Shown piece by piece: positions 23,972 through 33,391 of a DNA stretch of 42,700 bases. Both the position numbers and the translations under genes were made by a program. This DNA comes from Verrucomicrobiota bacterium (GTDB lineage: Bacteria > Verrucomicrobiota > Verrucomicrobiia > Limisphaerales > JADLHS01): contig JAKQDQ010000051.1 of the NCBI GenBank assembly GCA_029573725.1, positions 1-42,700 of the forward strand. The letters run 5' to 3'. The notes below the pieces were generated by a model. It did no database searches, was not told the DNA's origin, and worked only from the letters and a program-made list of their open reading frames with translations. Numbering within the stretch: position 1 is the stretch's first letter; every line of letters starts with the position of its first letter.

Positions 23972-24763
23972 CTAATTCATCCGGAAAGCTGCCTGCATCT
24001 CCCATTCCGGCTCGTGCCGTTGGAAAAACTGTTCCCCGATGCTGGACACCCCGCCGCTGTATTTCATGGCCGCCCCCCGCATCAGGTTGAACCGGCTGAC
24101 CAATGTATTAAACCAATTCGGATAGCGTCCTGTAAATTTCAATTCCAGCACCACAAATTCACGATAAATCCGGACCGGATTGGTCATGGTGGTTATCGCC
24201 AGATTGCCAAAGTAGGGTTCGACCTCAATATTCCGGTCCAGGGTGACCCGGATGGAATTATCGTGTGGACTCACCCACGCTTCGCGCAGGTAATGGTTGT
24301 GCAGCCGCGGCTGTGCGTTGAGCCGCTGTGACAATTCGATGAACCGTTGTAGCGCAGCGTAATGCCGCGGCTCGCGGGAAAGCAACTGTTCCGGGGGCGG
24401 TAATTGTCCCGCGATGACCATGGGCACGATGTCCCGCGGCACCGGGGCGCGCTTTTTCAAAATGGAATTGTCTATGCGTTGCTTGATTTCACAAAACACG
24501 GGGGAGCCCGCCGCGCCGTCGTAATAACGCAGTCGCAGTTTATAACGGTTCTTGTCGCCGTTCACCGTGGCGTGGTGCGTGTCCAATCCGAAGGAGTCCA
24601 GGTACACACTGTGGATTTCATAGGAGTTGTTGGGTTTCCCAACCGAAAAGTCGTCCAGTTCCAGGTAAGCGCTGACAAAATCCCGCAATGGGGTGACGAT
24701 CCGATTCTTGATCAGGTATTTCAATTCGAACCGTTGTGGTTGCAAGCGATGATCCTGTGCCAT
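23972..24763 (-). CDS. VTC-domain polyphosphate polymerase-like protein
   Basis: A 263-aa soluble protein of the VTC/CYTH-like tunnel fold, which in yeast Vtc4 makes polyphosphate from ATP. Substrate-binding basic and acidic residues are in RFELKYLIKN (11-20), NRYKLRLRYYD (72-82), CEIKQR (91-96) and ILKKRAPVPR (101-110). A later acidic strand is seen in FVVLELKFTGRYPNWF. The tunnel residues are intact, so catalysis is plausible. Here VTC is a stand-alone protein, with the membrane part likely supplied by the adjacent DUF4956 gene. CotH, which often joins this pair, is not in the window. Confidence 0.88.
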   Translation of the reverse strand: MAQDHRLQPQRFELKYLIKNRIVTPLRDFVSAYLELDDFSVGKPNNSYEIHSVYLDSFGLDTHHATVNGDKNRYKLRLRYYDGAAGSPVFCEIKQRIDNSILKKRAPVPRDIVPMVIAGQLPPPEQLLSREPRHYAALQRFIELSQRLNAQPRLHNHYLREAWVSPHDNSIRVTLDRNIEVEPYFGNLAITTMTNPVRIYREFVVLELKFTGRYPNWFNTLVSRFNLMRGAAMKYSGGVSSIGEQFFQRHEPEWEMQAAFRMN

Positions 24764-24936
24764 TCGTCAACTCTGGTTGTGCATTACGCGTCCGGCCGTA
24801 CTGTCCCGCGGAAGCTGCGGCTGCGGCTGCGGCTTCCCGGACGGCGACGTCCTGCTTCGCTTGTTTATACCACATTTTGGGCCGGTCCGGCATAAAAAAC
24901 TGCGGACCTTCACCCGGTCCATGCAGTCACGATCCC

Positions 24937-25004
24937 GGCCGCGCCAGCGGCCGAGACGCCCCGGGGCGCCCCGGGAAAAATGCTTCAACCCCGCTGGCGC
25001 GGTC
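24937..25004 (+). repeat. Long inverted repeat in the leader of the oxidoreductase gene
   Basis: The arm 24937-24950 (GGCCGCGCCAGCGG) pairs over 14 positions, with one G-U, with 24991-25004 (CCGCTGGCGCGGTC). The 40-nt middle includes a GC-rich self-complementary piece, GCCCCGGGGCGCCCC-like, and an A-run. The 3' arm ends 14 nt before the ATG at 25019, so the structure could affect translation. Confidence 0.5.
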
Positions 25005-25018
25005 GCTAATCTGCAGGC

Positions 25019-26179
25019 ATGGCAGCGGTTCGCGTTGGCATCATCGGCATGGGAAACATTGGCAGACACCATGCCGGTTATTTGTTGGCTGGCAAGGTGG
25101 CGCATTGCCAGCTTACCGCCGTTTGCAGCACCTCCCCGCACAAGCTCGCCGACTACGCGGCGCAGGGGGTGAACGTTTTTGACAACGCCGAAGCCCTCAT
25201 CCGGTCGCGGGCCGTGGACGCGGTCATCATTGCCACGCCGCATTACCAACACGTCGCACTGGGAATCGCCGCCTTTGCCGCCGGATTGCACGTGATGGTC
25301 GAAAAACCCATCGCCGCCCACAAGGCTGATGCCGAGCGGTTGATCGCCGCGCACCGGCAGCACCCCGGCTTGCAGTTCGCCGGCATGTTCCAGCTCCGGC
25401 TCGAACCGCGTTACGCAAAAATCCGGGCGCTGCTGCAGCAGGGGGAGCTGGGGGAAATCGTGCGCGTCAACTGGATCAACACCGACTGGTTTCGCAGCGA
25501 GGCGTATTACACCAGCAGCGCCTGGCGAGCCACCTGGAAGGGCGAAGGCGGCGGGGTGCTGCTGAATCAATGCCTCCACAATCTGGACGTGCTGCAATGG
25601 CTGCTGGGCCCGCCCGCCCGCGTGCAAGGATTCTGCCAGTTGGGCCGGTTTCATCACATCGAAGTGGAGGATCACGTCACCGCCTATCTCGAATGGCCCA
25701 ATCGCGCCACCGGGGTTTTCGTCAGCTCCACCGGCGAAGTGCCCGGCGCCAACCGCCTCGAAATTGTCGGCGCGCGCGGCACGCTGATCCTCGAACCGGA
25801 GCGGCTGCGGTTTCTCCACAACGCCGTGGACATGCTGGAATTCAGCCGGACCGCCAAGACCGGTTTTAGCAAACCCGAGACCGTGGTCACTGAAATCCCG
25901 TTTGATAACGCGCCCGCGCCTCACGCGGCCTTGATGCAAAATTTCATCAACGCCATCCGCACCGGCGAACCGCTGCTGGCTCCGGGGGAGGAAGGGCTCG
26001 CCTCCGTGGAACTGGCCAACGCCATGGTTTATTCCTCCCTGCGCCACGAGGCGCTCACGCTGCCGCTGAGCGGGGCGGCGTGGGAAGCCGAACTGCAACG
26101 ACTCATTGCCGGCTCCAAACTGGAAAAAAAGGTCGTACCGACCGAAGCCACCGATTTCGCCAGTTCCTTTCGCCGCTGA
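25019..26179 (+). CDS. Gfo/Idh/MocA-family NAD(P)-dependent oxidoreductase
   Basis: A 386-aa enzyme, start MAAVRVGIIGMGNIGRHHAGYL. The Rossmann motif GMGNIG is at about 10-15. The EKP motif (E95-K96-P97 in MVEKPIAAHKADAERLI) supplies the lysine that contacts substrate and cofactor. The C-terminal alpha/beta domain has GEGGGVLLNQCLHNLDVLQWLLG, with the catalytic His in NQCLHNLD. Such enzymes oxidise or epimerise sugars and cyclitols. The substrate is not evident. No Tat signal is present, unlike many relatives. It is followed by a large gene-free interval. Confidence 0.93.
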   Translation: MAAVRVGIIGMGNIGRHHAGYLLAGKVAHCQLTAVCSTSPHKLADYAAQGVNVFDNAEALIRSRAVDAVIIATPHYQHVALGIAAFAAGLHVMVEKPIAAHKADAERLIAAHRQHPGLQFAGMFQLRLEPRYAKIRALLQQGELGEIVRVNWINTDWFRSEAYYTSSAWRATWKGEGGGVLLNQCLHNLDVLQWLLGPPARVQGFCQLGRFHHIEVEDHVTAYLEWPNRATGVFVSSTGEVPGANRLEIVGARGTLILEPERLRFLHNAVDMLEFSRTAKTGFSKPETVVTEIPFDNAPAPHAALMQNFINAIRTGEPLLAPGEEGLASVELANAMVYSSLRHEALTLPLSGAAWEAELQRLIAGSKLEKKVVPTEATDFASSFRR

Positions 26180-26883
26180 GCCGCCCCGCTGCCAGGGGTG
26201 GTCGAGCGCGGGAACTCTCCTGCCGGCTTTGGCTGTGGCTGGAAATCGCCGGGCCGCCAAACCGTCAGGCACACCGCCTCCTGTTGCTTTCGTTCTTCGG
26301 GGCCGGCGCAAGCGCGCTGATTATTTTCGGCGGCGCAGTGAGGTCGTTGCTGGGCGGCATCCCGGTTTGATGTTCTCCCTGGTCGCAACCACTGCCGATC
26401 TTCATCATTTTCATCCCGCCGCGCAGGGCTCCGGGCGGGGCGAGAGGTTTCCCGGGGACTGTCGCCACTGGCTCGCCAGGCTGCCGAGCCGATGTTGATC
26501 CGGCCATTTTGGGTGTGGATTGTTAGCCGGCCCGCTGGGGACGCGCCCCGCGGCACGCTGGGTTTGGGGTCGGCGCTATTGAGCCGATTGGCTGCGGCGC
26601 AGCCTGTGTCATGTTTCGAAACCGGCAAAAGCTGCCGTGTGTGATGACAACCCCTCGGATTGGGAGGTGAAAACCGGCGTGCGGCGGTTGCGACCGGGCC
26701 GCGATTCAGACGGATACGGGCGCCGTGTATCAGTGGGTGGCCACGGATCGAGGTGAAGGTGCGCCCCGTGCATAGGCCGCGGATCACGGGCCCGGCAGGG
26801 ATGGCGAGACTGCGGCGTACCGGAGCATCGGGCGGTTCTGAAGGATGCGTTTCTCCAGCGCGCAAAGTCCCGCGCGGAGCGAA
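26180..26883. other. Gene-free interval between oxidoreductase and efflux operon
   Basis: About 700 bases. A long minus-strand frame (26029-26865) crosses it but shows no domain, signal or plausible composition. It lies between the 3' ends of two convergent units, so it contains no obvious promoter role. A few short GC hairpins occur (for example GGGGACGCGCCCC near 26537), none with a T-tract. Confidence 0.4.
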
Positions 26884-28338
26884 TTACGGTGGGATTTCGG
26901 CAAGGGACTGGGTGGTGTCCCAGCCGCCGCCCAGCGCGCGGATCAGCCCCACGACCGTGATGTTCTGCGCGCCCTCGAGTTGTGCCACGGATCGCTCGCG
27001 TTGCAGCGCGGCGCTTTGTGCGGTGGCCACTTCCAGGAAGGTCACCAGTCCGGCCGCGTAACGGTTGTTGGCAATTGCCAGCGCGCGTTTGGCGGCCGCC
27101 AGCGCGGCACGTTCGGCATCAAGCTGTGCGGCGAGGTATTGCCGGGCGGCGAGTTGATCTTCGACATCGGCAAACGCGTTCAATACCGTCTGGCGGTAAT
27201 CCGCCACCGTGGCCTGATAGGTGGCGTGGGCGGCTGCCAGCTGCGCCCGGTTGTGTCCACCGGTGAACAGCGGCAGATCGAGGGCTGGGCCGACCGACCA
27301 CATGCGGCTGGACCAGTTGAATGCGCTGCCGGCCTCAATTGATTGAAAGCCAGCCAGTCCGTTGAGGCGGAGGCGTGGGAAAAATGCCGCTTGGGCCACC
27401 CCCACCTGTGCGTTGGCGAGGGCCATCCGGCGTTCGGCGGCGGCGATGTCGGGTCGGCGCTCCAGCAGCTCGCTGGGCAGACTGGCCGGCACCAACGGCA
27501 GGCCTGGTTGCGCCTGGGGCGGGGGGGCGACGGAAAAGAGGGTGGCGGGCTGCCCGCACAAAATGGCGAGCGCATGCATCAACCGGGCGTGTTGGCGATC
27601 CAGTGCGGGGAGCTGGGCCTCGGCAGTGCGCAGTTGCGTTTCGGCCTGTGCGACGTCGAGGTCGGAAACGATGCCGCCTTTCCGCCGGTCGCGCGTCAGT
27701 TCAAGCGAGCGTCGGAATGTGTCAATGGTATCGGTCACCAGTGCCCGCTCGATGTTCAGGGCGCGCAAGGTGAAGTAATCAGTTGCCAATTCGGCCTGCA
27801 GGGCCAGTTGAACGGCGGCCAGATCATCCGCGGCCGCGGCGTAGGCGGCCTGTGCGGATTCGGCTTCGCGCCGCACCCGGCCCCACAAATCGGCCTCCCA
27901 GCCCAAGGTCAACGCGGTGGTGAAGGTGTTGTAGGTGTGGGCGGCGCCGGCGGCTTTGCCCGCTTGCGGTGCCTGGGCGCTCGTGCGCTGCCGCGTCGCC
28001 GCACCCGTGGCGTTCAGGTGTGGAAACAGATCCGCCCGGGTCAGATTGAATTCGGCGCGCGCGCGGTCGAACCGGGCCACCGCGCCGGCCAGCGTTTGAT
28101 TTCCGTTGACGAGCAGGGTTTCGAGGCGGTGCAGTTCGGGGTCCTGGAAGACCAGCCACCATGTGCCGCGGGGCAGGTGGGCGGCGGGCGTGGCGATTTT
28201 CCACTCGTTGGTGGAGGAACCAAACCGGGCTGGCAACGGTTGTGAATCGAGCGCCTCCGGTCGCTGGTAATCTGGTCCGACGACGCAACCGGCGAGCAAC
28301 GTCAGGCTGACAAGGCTGATGGCCGAACCCGGTTTCAT
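26884..28338 (-). CDS. Outer-membrane efflux lipoprotein (NodT/OprM family)
   Basis: A 484-aa outer-membrane factor that forms the TolC-like exit duct. The signal MKPGSAISLVSLTLLAGC has lipobox LLAGC, followed by VVGPDYQRP, the classic NodT opening. Two internally similar halves are visible. TWWLVFQDPELHRLETLLVNGN and NQTLAGAVARFDRARAEF mark the first. ERRPDIAAAERRMALANAQVGVAQAAFFPRLRLNG marks the second. The last gene of the three-gene RND operon, its start overlaps the adaptor stop by 4 nt. Confidence 0.95.
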   Translation of the reverse strand: MKPGSAISLVSLTLLAGCVVGPDYQRPEALDSQPLPARFGSSTNEWKIATPAAHLPRGTWWLVFQDPELHRLETLLVNGNQTLAGAVARFDRARAEFNLTRADLFPHLNATGAATRQRTSAQAPQAGKAAGAAHTYNTFTTALTLGWEADLWGRVRREAESAQAAYAAAADDLAAVQLALQAELATDYFTLRALNIERALVTDTIDTFRRSLELTRDRRKGGIVSDLDVAQAETQLRTAEAQLPALDRQHARLMHALAILCGQPATLFSVAPPPQAQPGLPLVPASLPSELLERRPDIAAAERRMALANAQVGVAQAAFFPRLRLNGLAGFQSIEAGSAFNWSSRMWSVGPALDLPLFTGGHNRAQLAAAHATYQATVADYRQTVLNAFADVEDQLAARQYLAAQLDAERAALAAAKRALAIANNRYAAGLVTFLEVATAQSAALQRERSVAQLEGAQNITVVGLIRALGGGWDTTQSLAEIPP

Positions 28339-29510
28339 TGGGCGGCCACCTCCGAGTGGTTGGCCGGCGCGACCTGCACGACCATGCCGTCGGTGATGAA
28401 GTCGGGCGGGTTTTCAATCACGCGATCGCGCAAGCTTAATCCGGACAGCACTTCCACGGTTTTGCCGAAATCGCGTCCGAGCGTGACGGCCCGTAAACTG
28501 ACCTTGTTGTCGCCCGCCAACACCGCCACTTGCAGGCCCTCGGCGCGGAAGAGCAGCGCGTTGCCGGAAAGCTGGAGCACCTCGGGCGCGGCAGCTTCGT
28601 TGAAACGCACCTGCGCGTAACTTCCCGCCAGGATTTCGCCGTTGGGATTATCGACCTGCAGTTCCACTTGCAACGTGCGCGATGCCGGCTCCATTGCGCC
28701 GGCGGTGCGGGTCAACTTCCCCGTGAACGTGCGCCCCGGTAATTGCACAAAGGTCAGCTCGGCATTCTGACCGGGGACCAGACCCCGGACGTATTGCTGG
28801 GGGACACGCACGTAAACCCGCAGGGGATCCGTCTGTGCCATGCGGAACAACTCCGGGCCGTTGCCGGCGGTGATGAGCTGGCCGACGTCTGTGTTGCGTG
28901 CGGTGATGGTGCCGGTGAAGGGGGCCACGACACGGGCAAAGTCCTGCAGTTGCTGCAGGCGGTTGTAATTGGCCTGCGCGGCTTCGAGATGGGCCGTTTT
29001 CAAGGCGAGGTCAGATTGTTTTTCCGCCGTTTCCTGTTCGCTGACACTGGCGGTTGTCAGCAGGGCCGCCCAGCGATCGGCCGTGATTTTGGCCAGATCG
29101 CGGCCGGCTTGGGCTTGATGCACTTCCGCCTGCGCCTGGGCGAGCTGCTGGTCCAGTTCGGGGGTGTCAATTTCGGCCAGAACCTGTCCGTTGGTGACGC
29201 GATCGCCGATGTCCACAAACCATGCCTTCAAGTAACCGCTGGCGCGGGCATGGATGGAGGCCTGGATGAAGGCCTGCACATCGGCGGGCAGCGGGGTGCC
29301 CCAATCGGCCTTGGCGGAGGTGGGGCTGATCACGCTGACGATCGGGACGGATTCGGCGCGGGTGGCGGTGCTTAATTTGCGGCTGGCCACGGAGCGCGGC
29401 ACGAGACCGATGGCCAGGCCGAGCAGAACCAGAATCGCGACGACCAGCGCCATGCGGCGCAGGCGGACGGGCGTGGGCGTTGCGGGGGAGGGAGAGGCAT
29501 GGGTGTTCAT
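28335..29510 (-). CDS. RND efflux periplasmic adaptor (HlyD/AcrA family)
   Basis: A 391-aa membrane-fusion protein with one N-terminal anchor (MALVVAILVLLGLAIGLVPRSV). The lipoyl halves are ARASGYLKAWFVDIGDRVTNGQVLAEIDTPEL and VAPFTGTITARNTDVGQLI. They enclose a coiled-coil hairpin (about 118-190) rich in Gln/Ala. Beta-barrel and membrane-proximal domains follow (VRVPQQYVRGLVPGQNAELTF, GSYAQVRF). It bridges the permease and the outer-membrane factor. Start and stop overlap both neighbours by ATGA, indicating tight coupling. Confidence 0.95.
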   Translation of the reverse strand: MNTHASPSPATPTPVRLRRMALVVAILVLLGLAIGLVPRSVASRKLSTATRAESVPIVSVISPTSAKADWGTPLPADVQAFIQASIHARASGYLKAWFVDIGDRVTNGQVLAEIDTPELDQQLAQAQAEVHQAQAGRDLAKITADRWAALLTTASVSEQETAEKQSDLALKTAHLEAAQANYNRLQQLQDFARVVAPFTGTITARNTDVGQLITAGNGPELFRMAQTDPLRVYVRVPQQYVRGLVPGQNAELTFVQLPGRTFTGKLTRTAGAMEPASRTLQVELQVDNPNGEILAGSYAQVRFNEAAAPEVLQLSGNALLFRAEGLQVAVLAGDNKVSLRAVTLGRDFGKTVEVLSGLSLRDRVIENPPDFITDGMVVQVAPANHSEVAAQ

Positions 29511-32500
29511 GATGCTGCGGAGGGAGATGCCGTTTGCGACGGGCGTGGGTGGTGCAGGAAACTGAAAACAATCGGCACAAAGAACAGCGTGGCCACGGTG
29601 GCGAAGGCCAGTCCGCCGATGACGGCGCGGCCGAGCGGCGCATTCTGTTCGCCGCCCTGACCCAGCGCCAGACTCATGGGGGCCATGCCGATCATCATGG
29701 CCAGCGCGGTCATCAACACGGGGCGGATCCGTTGCACCCCCGCATCCAGGGCGGCGGCCACCGGCGCCATGCCGCGGGCGAGGTTGTCGCGCGCAAACGC
29801 GACGACCAGCACCGAGTTGGCCGTGGCCACGCCCAGACTCATGATCGCGCCCATCAGGGCGGGCACACTCAGGGTGGTTTGCGTCAGGAACAACCCCCAG
29901 ACCACGCCGGCCAGTGCGCCCGGCAGCGCGGTGATGATGATGAACGGATCCTTCCAGCTTTGGAAGTTCACCACCAGCAGGAAGTAGATCAGCACGATGG
30001 CCATGAGCAATCCGCCTCCCAGACCGAGGTAGCTGGAGCGCATGGTTTCCGCCTGTCCGCGCAGCACCACGGTGCTGCCGCGCGGCAGTTCCGGTTTGAT
30101 CTTTTCCACGAGCGGCTGCAGGTCCCGCAACACGCCGCCCAGGTCGCGCCCATCCACACCGCCATAAATGTCAATGACCGGCATGACGTTGTAATGGGAA
30201 ACCACGGGCGGGGCATGGACCCGTTTCAAGCTGGCCACGTTGGCCAGGATTTGCCCGCCCGGCGATCCGGCAAGCCCGGTGCTGACGGGCATCGCGTTGA
30301 GTTGTTGCACCGAATTGATGGTGTATTCCGGGGCCCGGACATTGATGAGGTACTGCACGCCCACCCGCGGATTGAGCCAATACGCGGGTTGCACCTGGCT
30401 GCTGCCGCTCAAACCGAGCAACACCGAACGCGCCACGTCCTGCTCGGTCAGGCCGAGTTCGGCGGCTTTCACGCGGTCCACCTCCACGCTGAATTGCGGC
30501 AGGTTGTCGGGCTGTTGCACGCGCACGTCCACGGCGCCGGGAATTTTTTTGATGGCCTCGGCCAGCCGTACGGCCAGGGCGCGGTTGCGTACCTGGTCGT
30601 GGCCCACGATTTGCACGTCGAACGGCGCGGGCAGGCTGAAATTGAGGGTCTGACTGACGATGTCCGCTGGCAGGAAATAGAAGAGTGTGCCGGGGAACTC
30701 GCGCGGCAACCGGGCCCGCAACTGACGCACGTATTGCTGCGTGGGGGCGTGTCCGGGTTGCAGCGAGACCAGCACGTCCGCATCGCCCGGCCCAATCACG
30801 CCGCTGGTGTTGTAGCTCAGGTTGATGGAGGAATTCGGGATGCCGATGTTGTTGAGAATGCCGCCGAGCTCGGCGGCGGGAATGATTTGACGGATCGTTT
30901 CGTTCACCGCACCCGCCAGGCGCTGGGTTTCCTCAATGCGGGTGCCGGTCGGGGCGCGGAGATGCAGCAGGAATTGTCCGGTGTCCACGCTGGGAAAGAA
31001 GTTGCGGCCCAGAAACGGGGTCAACAACCACGAGCCCACGCACAGGACGAGGAAGCCGGCCGCGAAACCTTTGCGGAACACGAAGCAACTCGCGAGCAGG
31101 TGGCGATAGCCCTGGCGGAAGCGGTCAAAACCGCGCTCGAAGCCGTGTTGCAGGCGGAGGAACGGACGCAGCCAGCGCGGGGCCCGGGACAGCCCGGCGT
31201 GTTCGCCGCCGGTTTCCACATGGCGGTAAAACCACATCACGAGGGTGGGCAGCAGGGTGCGTGAGATGAGGAAACTGGAAAGGATGGCGAAGACCACCGC
31301 TTCGGCGAGCGGCACAAACAAGTAGCGCGCCACGCCCGCCAAAAAGAACATGGGCACGAACACGATGCTGATGCACAGCGCCGAGACAAACGCCGGCATG
31401 ATGATTTCCTCCTGGCCGGCGAGGATGGCTTGCTCCAGCGGCTGGCCGGCCGCCATGTGCCGGTGGATGTTTTCAATCGTCACGGTCGCATCGTCCACCA
31501 AAATCCCCACCGCCAGGGCCAGGCCGCCCAGCGTCATCAAGTTGATGGTTTCTCCCAGTGCGCTCAAGGCGGCGATGGAGCAGAGCACCGCCAGCGGAAT
31601 GGAGAGGGCAATGATGAACGTGCTGCGCCAGGAGCCGAGAAACAACAGGATCATGCAGGCCGTCAACGCGGCGGCGATCAGGCCTTCATGCACCACGCCG
31701 GAGATCGCCGCGCTGACGAAGAGGGATTGATCCGCAAACTCCCGCACATGCAAGTCCGGGGATTGCGCGGCCATCACCCGTGGCAAGGCGGCCTTGATGC
31801 CTTTAACCACCTCCAGGGTGGAGGCATTGCCGGCTTTCATGATGGTCAGCAGCGCCCCCCGCACCCCATCCTGGCGCACGGCGTTTTGCTGCGGCGTGTA
31901 GCCGTCATGCACCTGGGCCACGTCCCGGAGATGGATGGTCGCGCCCTGCACGACCTTGACGGGCAGATGGTTCAAATCGTCAATCAGACGCGCGTTGGAA
32001 TCCACAGCCACACTGAATTCGGTGGTGCCGATTTTGGTCGTGCCGCTGGGCAGGATCAGGTTTTGGGCGTTGATGGCGCTGACGACTTCCTGCGGCAGAA
32101 TGTGCTTGGATTTCAACGCTTCGAGGTTCAGGTCCACCGAGACCACCCGCGTTTTGCCCCCGTAGGGCCAGGGGATCATGGCGCCACGCACCGTGGAAAG
32201 CCCGATGCGCACCTGGTTGGCTGTGGCGTCAAAGAGTTCCTGTTCCGACATCTTCGGACTGCTGAAGCTGTATTGCGAGATGGGAACGGTTGACGCGCTG
32301 TATTGAATGACCAGGGGCGGCTGCATGCCCGGGGGCATCTGGCGCAGCATGGTCTGCGCGCCGGCGGTAATTTGCGCCACGGCGGAATCCACCGAGGCGC
32401 CCGGCTGGAGGAACACTTTCACCACGCTGATGCCGTTGTAGGAGGTGGATTCGATGTGTTCAATGTTGTTGACCGTGACGCTCAGGATGCGTTCATGGGC

Positions 32501-32695
32501 ATAGGTGATGCGCTGTTCGACCTGTTTGGCGTCCAGCCCGGTGTATTGCCAGATGATGCTGACCACCGGAATGTTCACCGCGGGGAAGATGTCGGTCGGC
32601 ATCCGCAGCAGAATGAGCGGCGTCAGCAACACCAGCAGCAGCGCTGCCACTACAAAGGTGTAGGGCCGGCGCAAGGCTAAACGAACCATCCACAT
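29507..32695 (-). CDS. RND efflux permease (AcrB/HAE1-like)
   Basis: A 1062-aa inner-membrane proton antiporter with two large periplasmic loops. Start MWMVRLALRRPYTFVVAALLL. The TM4 proton-relay motif ALAVGILVDDATVTIENIHR has both Asp residues of AcrB D407/D408. The TM10 position equivalent to AcrB K940 appears as Arg in NSVLVVAFARDN; this is seen by eye and needs an alignment. Other signatures are SIPLAVLCSIAAL, GRNFFPSVDTGQFLLHLRAPTGTRIEET and PVLMTALAMMIGMAPM. The substrate is unknown; the upstream TetR regulator suggests induction by a small molecule. Confidence 0.96.
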   Translation of the reverse strand: MWMVRLALRRPYTFVVAALLLVLLTPLILLRMPTDIFPAVNIPVVSIIWQYTGLDAKQVEQRITYAHERILSVTVNNIEHIESTSYNGISVVKVFLQPGASVDSAVAQITAGAQTMLRQMPPGMQPPLVIQYSASTVPISQYSFSSPKMSEQELFDATANQVRIGLSTVRGAMIPWPYGGKTRVVSVDLNLEALKSKHILPQEVVSAINAQNLILPSGTTKIGTTEFSVAVDSNARLIDDLNHLPVKVVQGATIHLRDVAQVHDGYTPQQNAVRQDGVRGALLTIMKAGNASTLEVVKGIKAALPRVMAAQSPDLHVREFADQSLFVSAAISGVVHEGLIAAALTACMILLFLGSWRSTFIIALSIPLAVLCSIAALSALGETINLMTLGGLALAVGILVDDATVTIENIHRHMAAGQPLEQAILAGQEEIIMPAFVSALCISIVFVPMFFLAGVARYLFVPLAEAVVFAILSSFLISRTLLPTLVMWFYRHVETGGEHAGLSRAPRWLRPFLRLQHGFERGFDRFRQGYRHLLASCFVFRKGFAAGFLVLCVGSWLLTPFLGRNFFPSVDTGQFLLHLRAPTGTRIEETQRLAGAVNETIRQIIPAAELGGILNNIGIPNSSINLSYNTSGVIGPGDADVLVSLQPGHAPTQQYVRQLRARLPREFPGTLFYFLPADIVSQTLNFSLPAPFDVQIVGHDQVRNRALAVRLAEAIKKIPGAVDVRVQQPDNLPQFSVEVDRVKAAELGLTEQDVARSVLLGLSGSSQVQPAYWLNPRVGVQYLINVRAPEYTINSVQQLNAMPVSTGLAGSPGGQILANVASLKRVHAPPVVSHYNVMPVIDIYGGVDGRDLGGVLRDLQPLVEKIKPELPRGSTVVLRGQAETMRSSYLGLGGGLLMAIVLIYFLLVVNFQSWKDPFIIITALPGALAGVVWGLFLTQTTLSVPALMGAIMSLGVATANSVLVVAFARDNLARGMAPVAAALDAGVQRIRPVLMTALAMMIGMAPMSLALGQGGEQNAPLGRAVIGGLAFATVATLFFVPIVFSFLHHPRPSQTASPSAAS

Positions 32696-32717
32696 AAATC
32701 TTCCCTACGCAGGTGAG

Positions 32718-32733
32718 TTGACTGACCGGTCAA
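32718..32733 (-). promoter_or_regulatory. TetR operator candidate upstream of the efflux operon
   Basis: TTGACTGACCGGTCAA is a 16-bp palindrome with one mismatch. It has the same half-sites as the site upstream of tetR. It starts 23 nt upstream of the permease ATG and follows the tetR stop, so it can shut the operon independently of tetR. A -10 box is not clear. Confidence 0.65.
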
Positions 32734-32782
32734 TTTCCGGCGGCCGCGCTTGAGGTTTTTGTTTGGCAGCCATGCGTGCAAG

Positions 32783-33391
32783 TCATCCAAGGGTGGCGGC
32801 GGGGGCGCCCATCAGGCTCAGGACGGCCGGACGCAGCTCCCGTAGCACTGCCAGATTGTTCCGAATCTTGGCGTGCAGCGTAAAGCCCAGGGTCGTGGAA
32901 TAAATCCAGGTCGCCAGCGAACGCGGGTCCACCCCGACGAGCAAACCCTCGCGTTGCGCATCGGCGATGGTGCTGGTCAGATAACGCAGGTTGCGCTCGA
33001 CAAGCTCTTGAATCTTCGCGCGAATCTTTTCGTCCTGGGTGGCGAGTTCGGCGCCCAGGCTGCCATACGGACAGCCGCACACGTGGCCATGCTTTTCGGC
33101 CCGGATTTTCTGACGCCTCTGAACATAGTCGCACCAGCGCCCGATGCGTTCCAGGGGGGGCGCTTGGGGGGAAAAAATCCGGTCCAGCTCGGGTTGCTTT
33201 TCGCGCCAGTCTTCCTCATAGGCGGCAACCACCAGGTCGGCCTTGGAGGGGAAGTAATGGTAAAAGCTGCCTTTGTTGACGCCCGCCTGCGCGCAAATTT
33301 GATCCACGCTGACCGCCCCGTAGCTCTGGTTCCAAATCAGGTCAAAGCCCACCTGGAGCAATTTCTCTTTGGCGTCGCTGTTGCGTCCCAT
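32783..33391 (-). CDS. TetR/AcrR-family transcriptional regulator
   Basis: A 202-aa dimeric repressor, start MGRNSDAKEKLLQVGFDLIW. The N-terminal helix-turn-helix is VSVDQICAQAGVNKGSFYHYFPSKADLVVAAY, which is the classic TetR pattern. The ligand-binding domain follows, with Cys residues in HVCGCPYGSLGAEL that could sense thiol-reactive compounds. It lies 87 nt upstream of the permease, on the same strand. It probably represses itself and the efflux operon by binding two matching palindromes (32718-32733 and 33455-33470). Confidence 0.93.
   Translation of the reverse strand: MGRNSDAKEKLLQVGFDLIWNQSYGAVSVDQICAQAGVNKGSFYHYFPSKADLVVAAYEEDWREKQPELDRIFSPQAPPLERIGRWCDYVQRRQKIRAEKHGHVCGCPYGSLGAELATQDEKIRAKIQELVERNLRYLTSTIADAQREGLLVGVDPRSLATWIYSTTLGFTLHAKIRNNLAVLRELRPAVLSLMGAPAATLG

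Noticed and set aside
24767..26311. Minus-strand open frame of 514 aa overlapping the oxidoreductase
   Set aside because: It is the shadow of the plus-strand Gfo/Idh/MocA gene; no signal, domain or ribosome site supports it.
26029..26865. Minus-strand open frame of 278 aa in the gene-free interval
   Set aside because: Arg/Pro/Ser-rich chance opening; partly antisense to the oxidoreductase; no recognisable domain.
29534..31264. Plus-strand open frame of 576 aa opposite the RND permease
   Set aside because: Composition is His/Gln/Arg-rich, as expected antisense to a GC-rich membrane protein gene; no motif.
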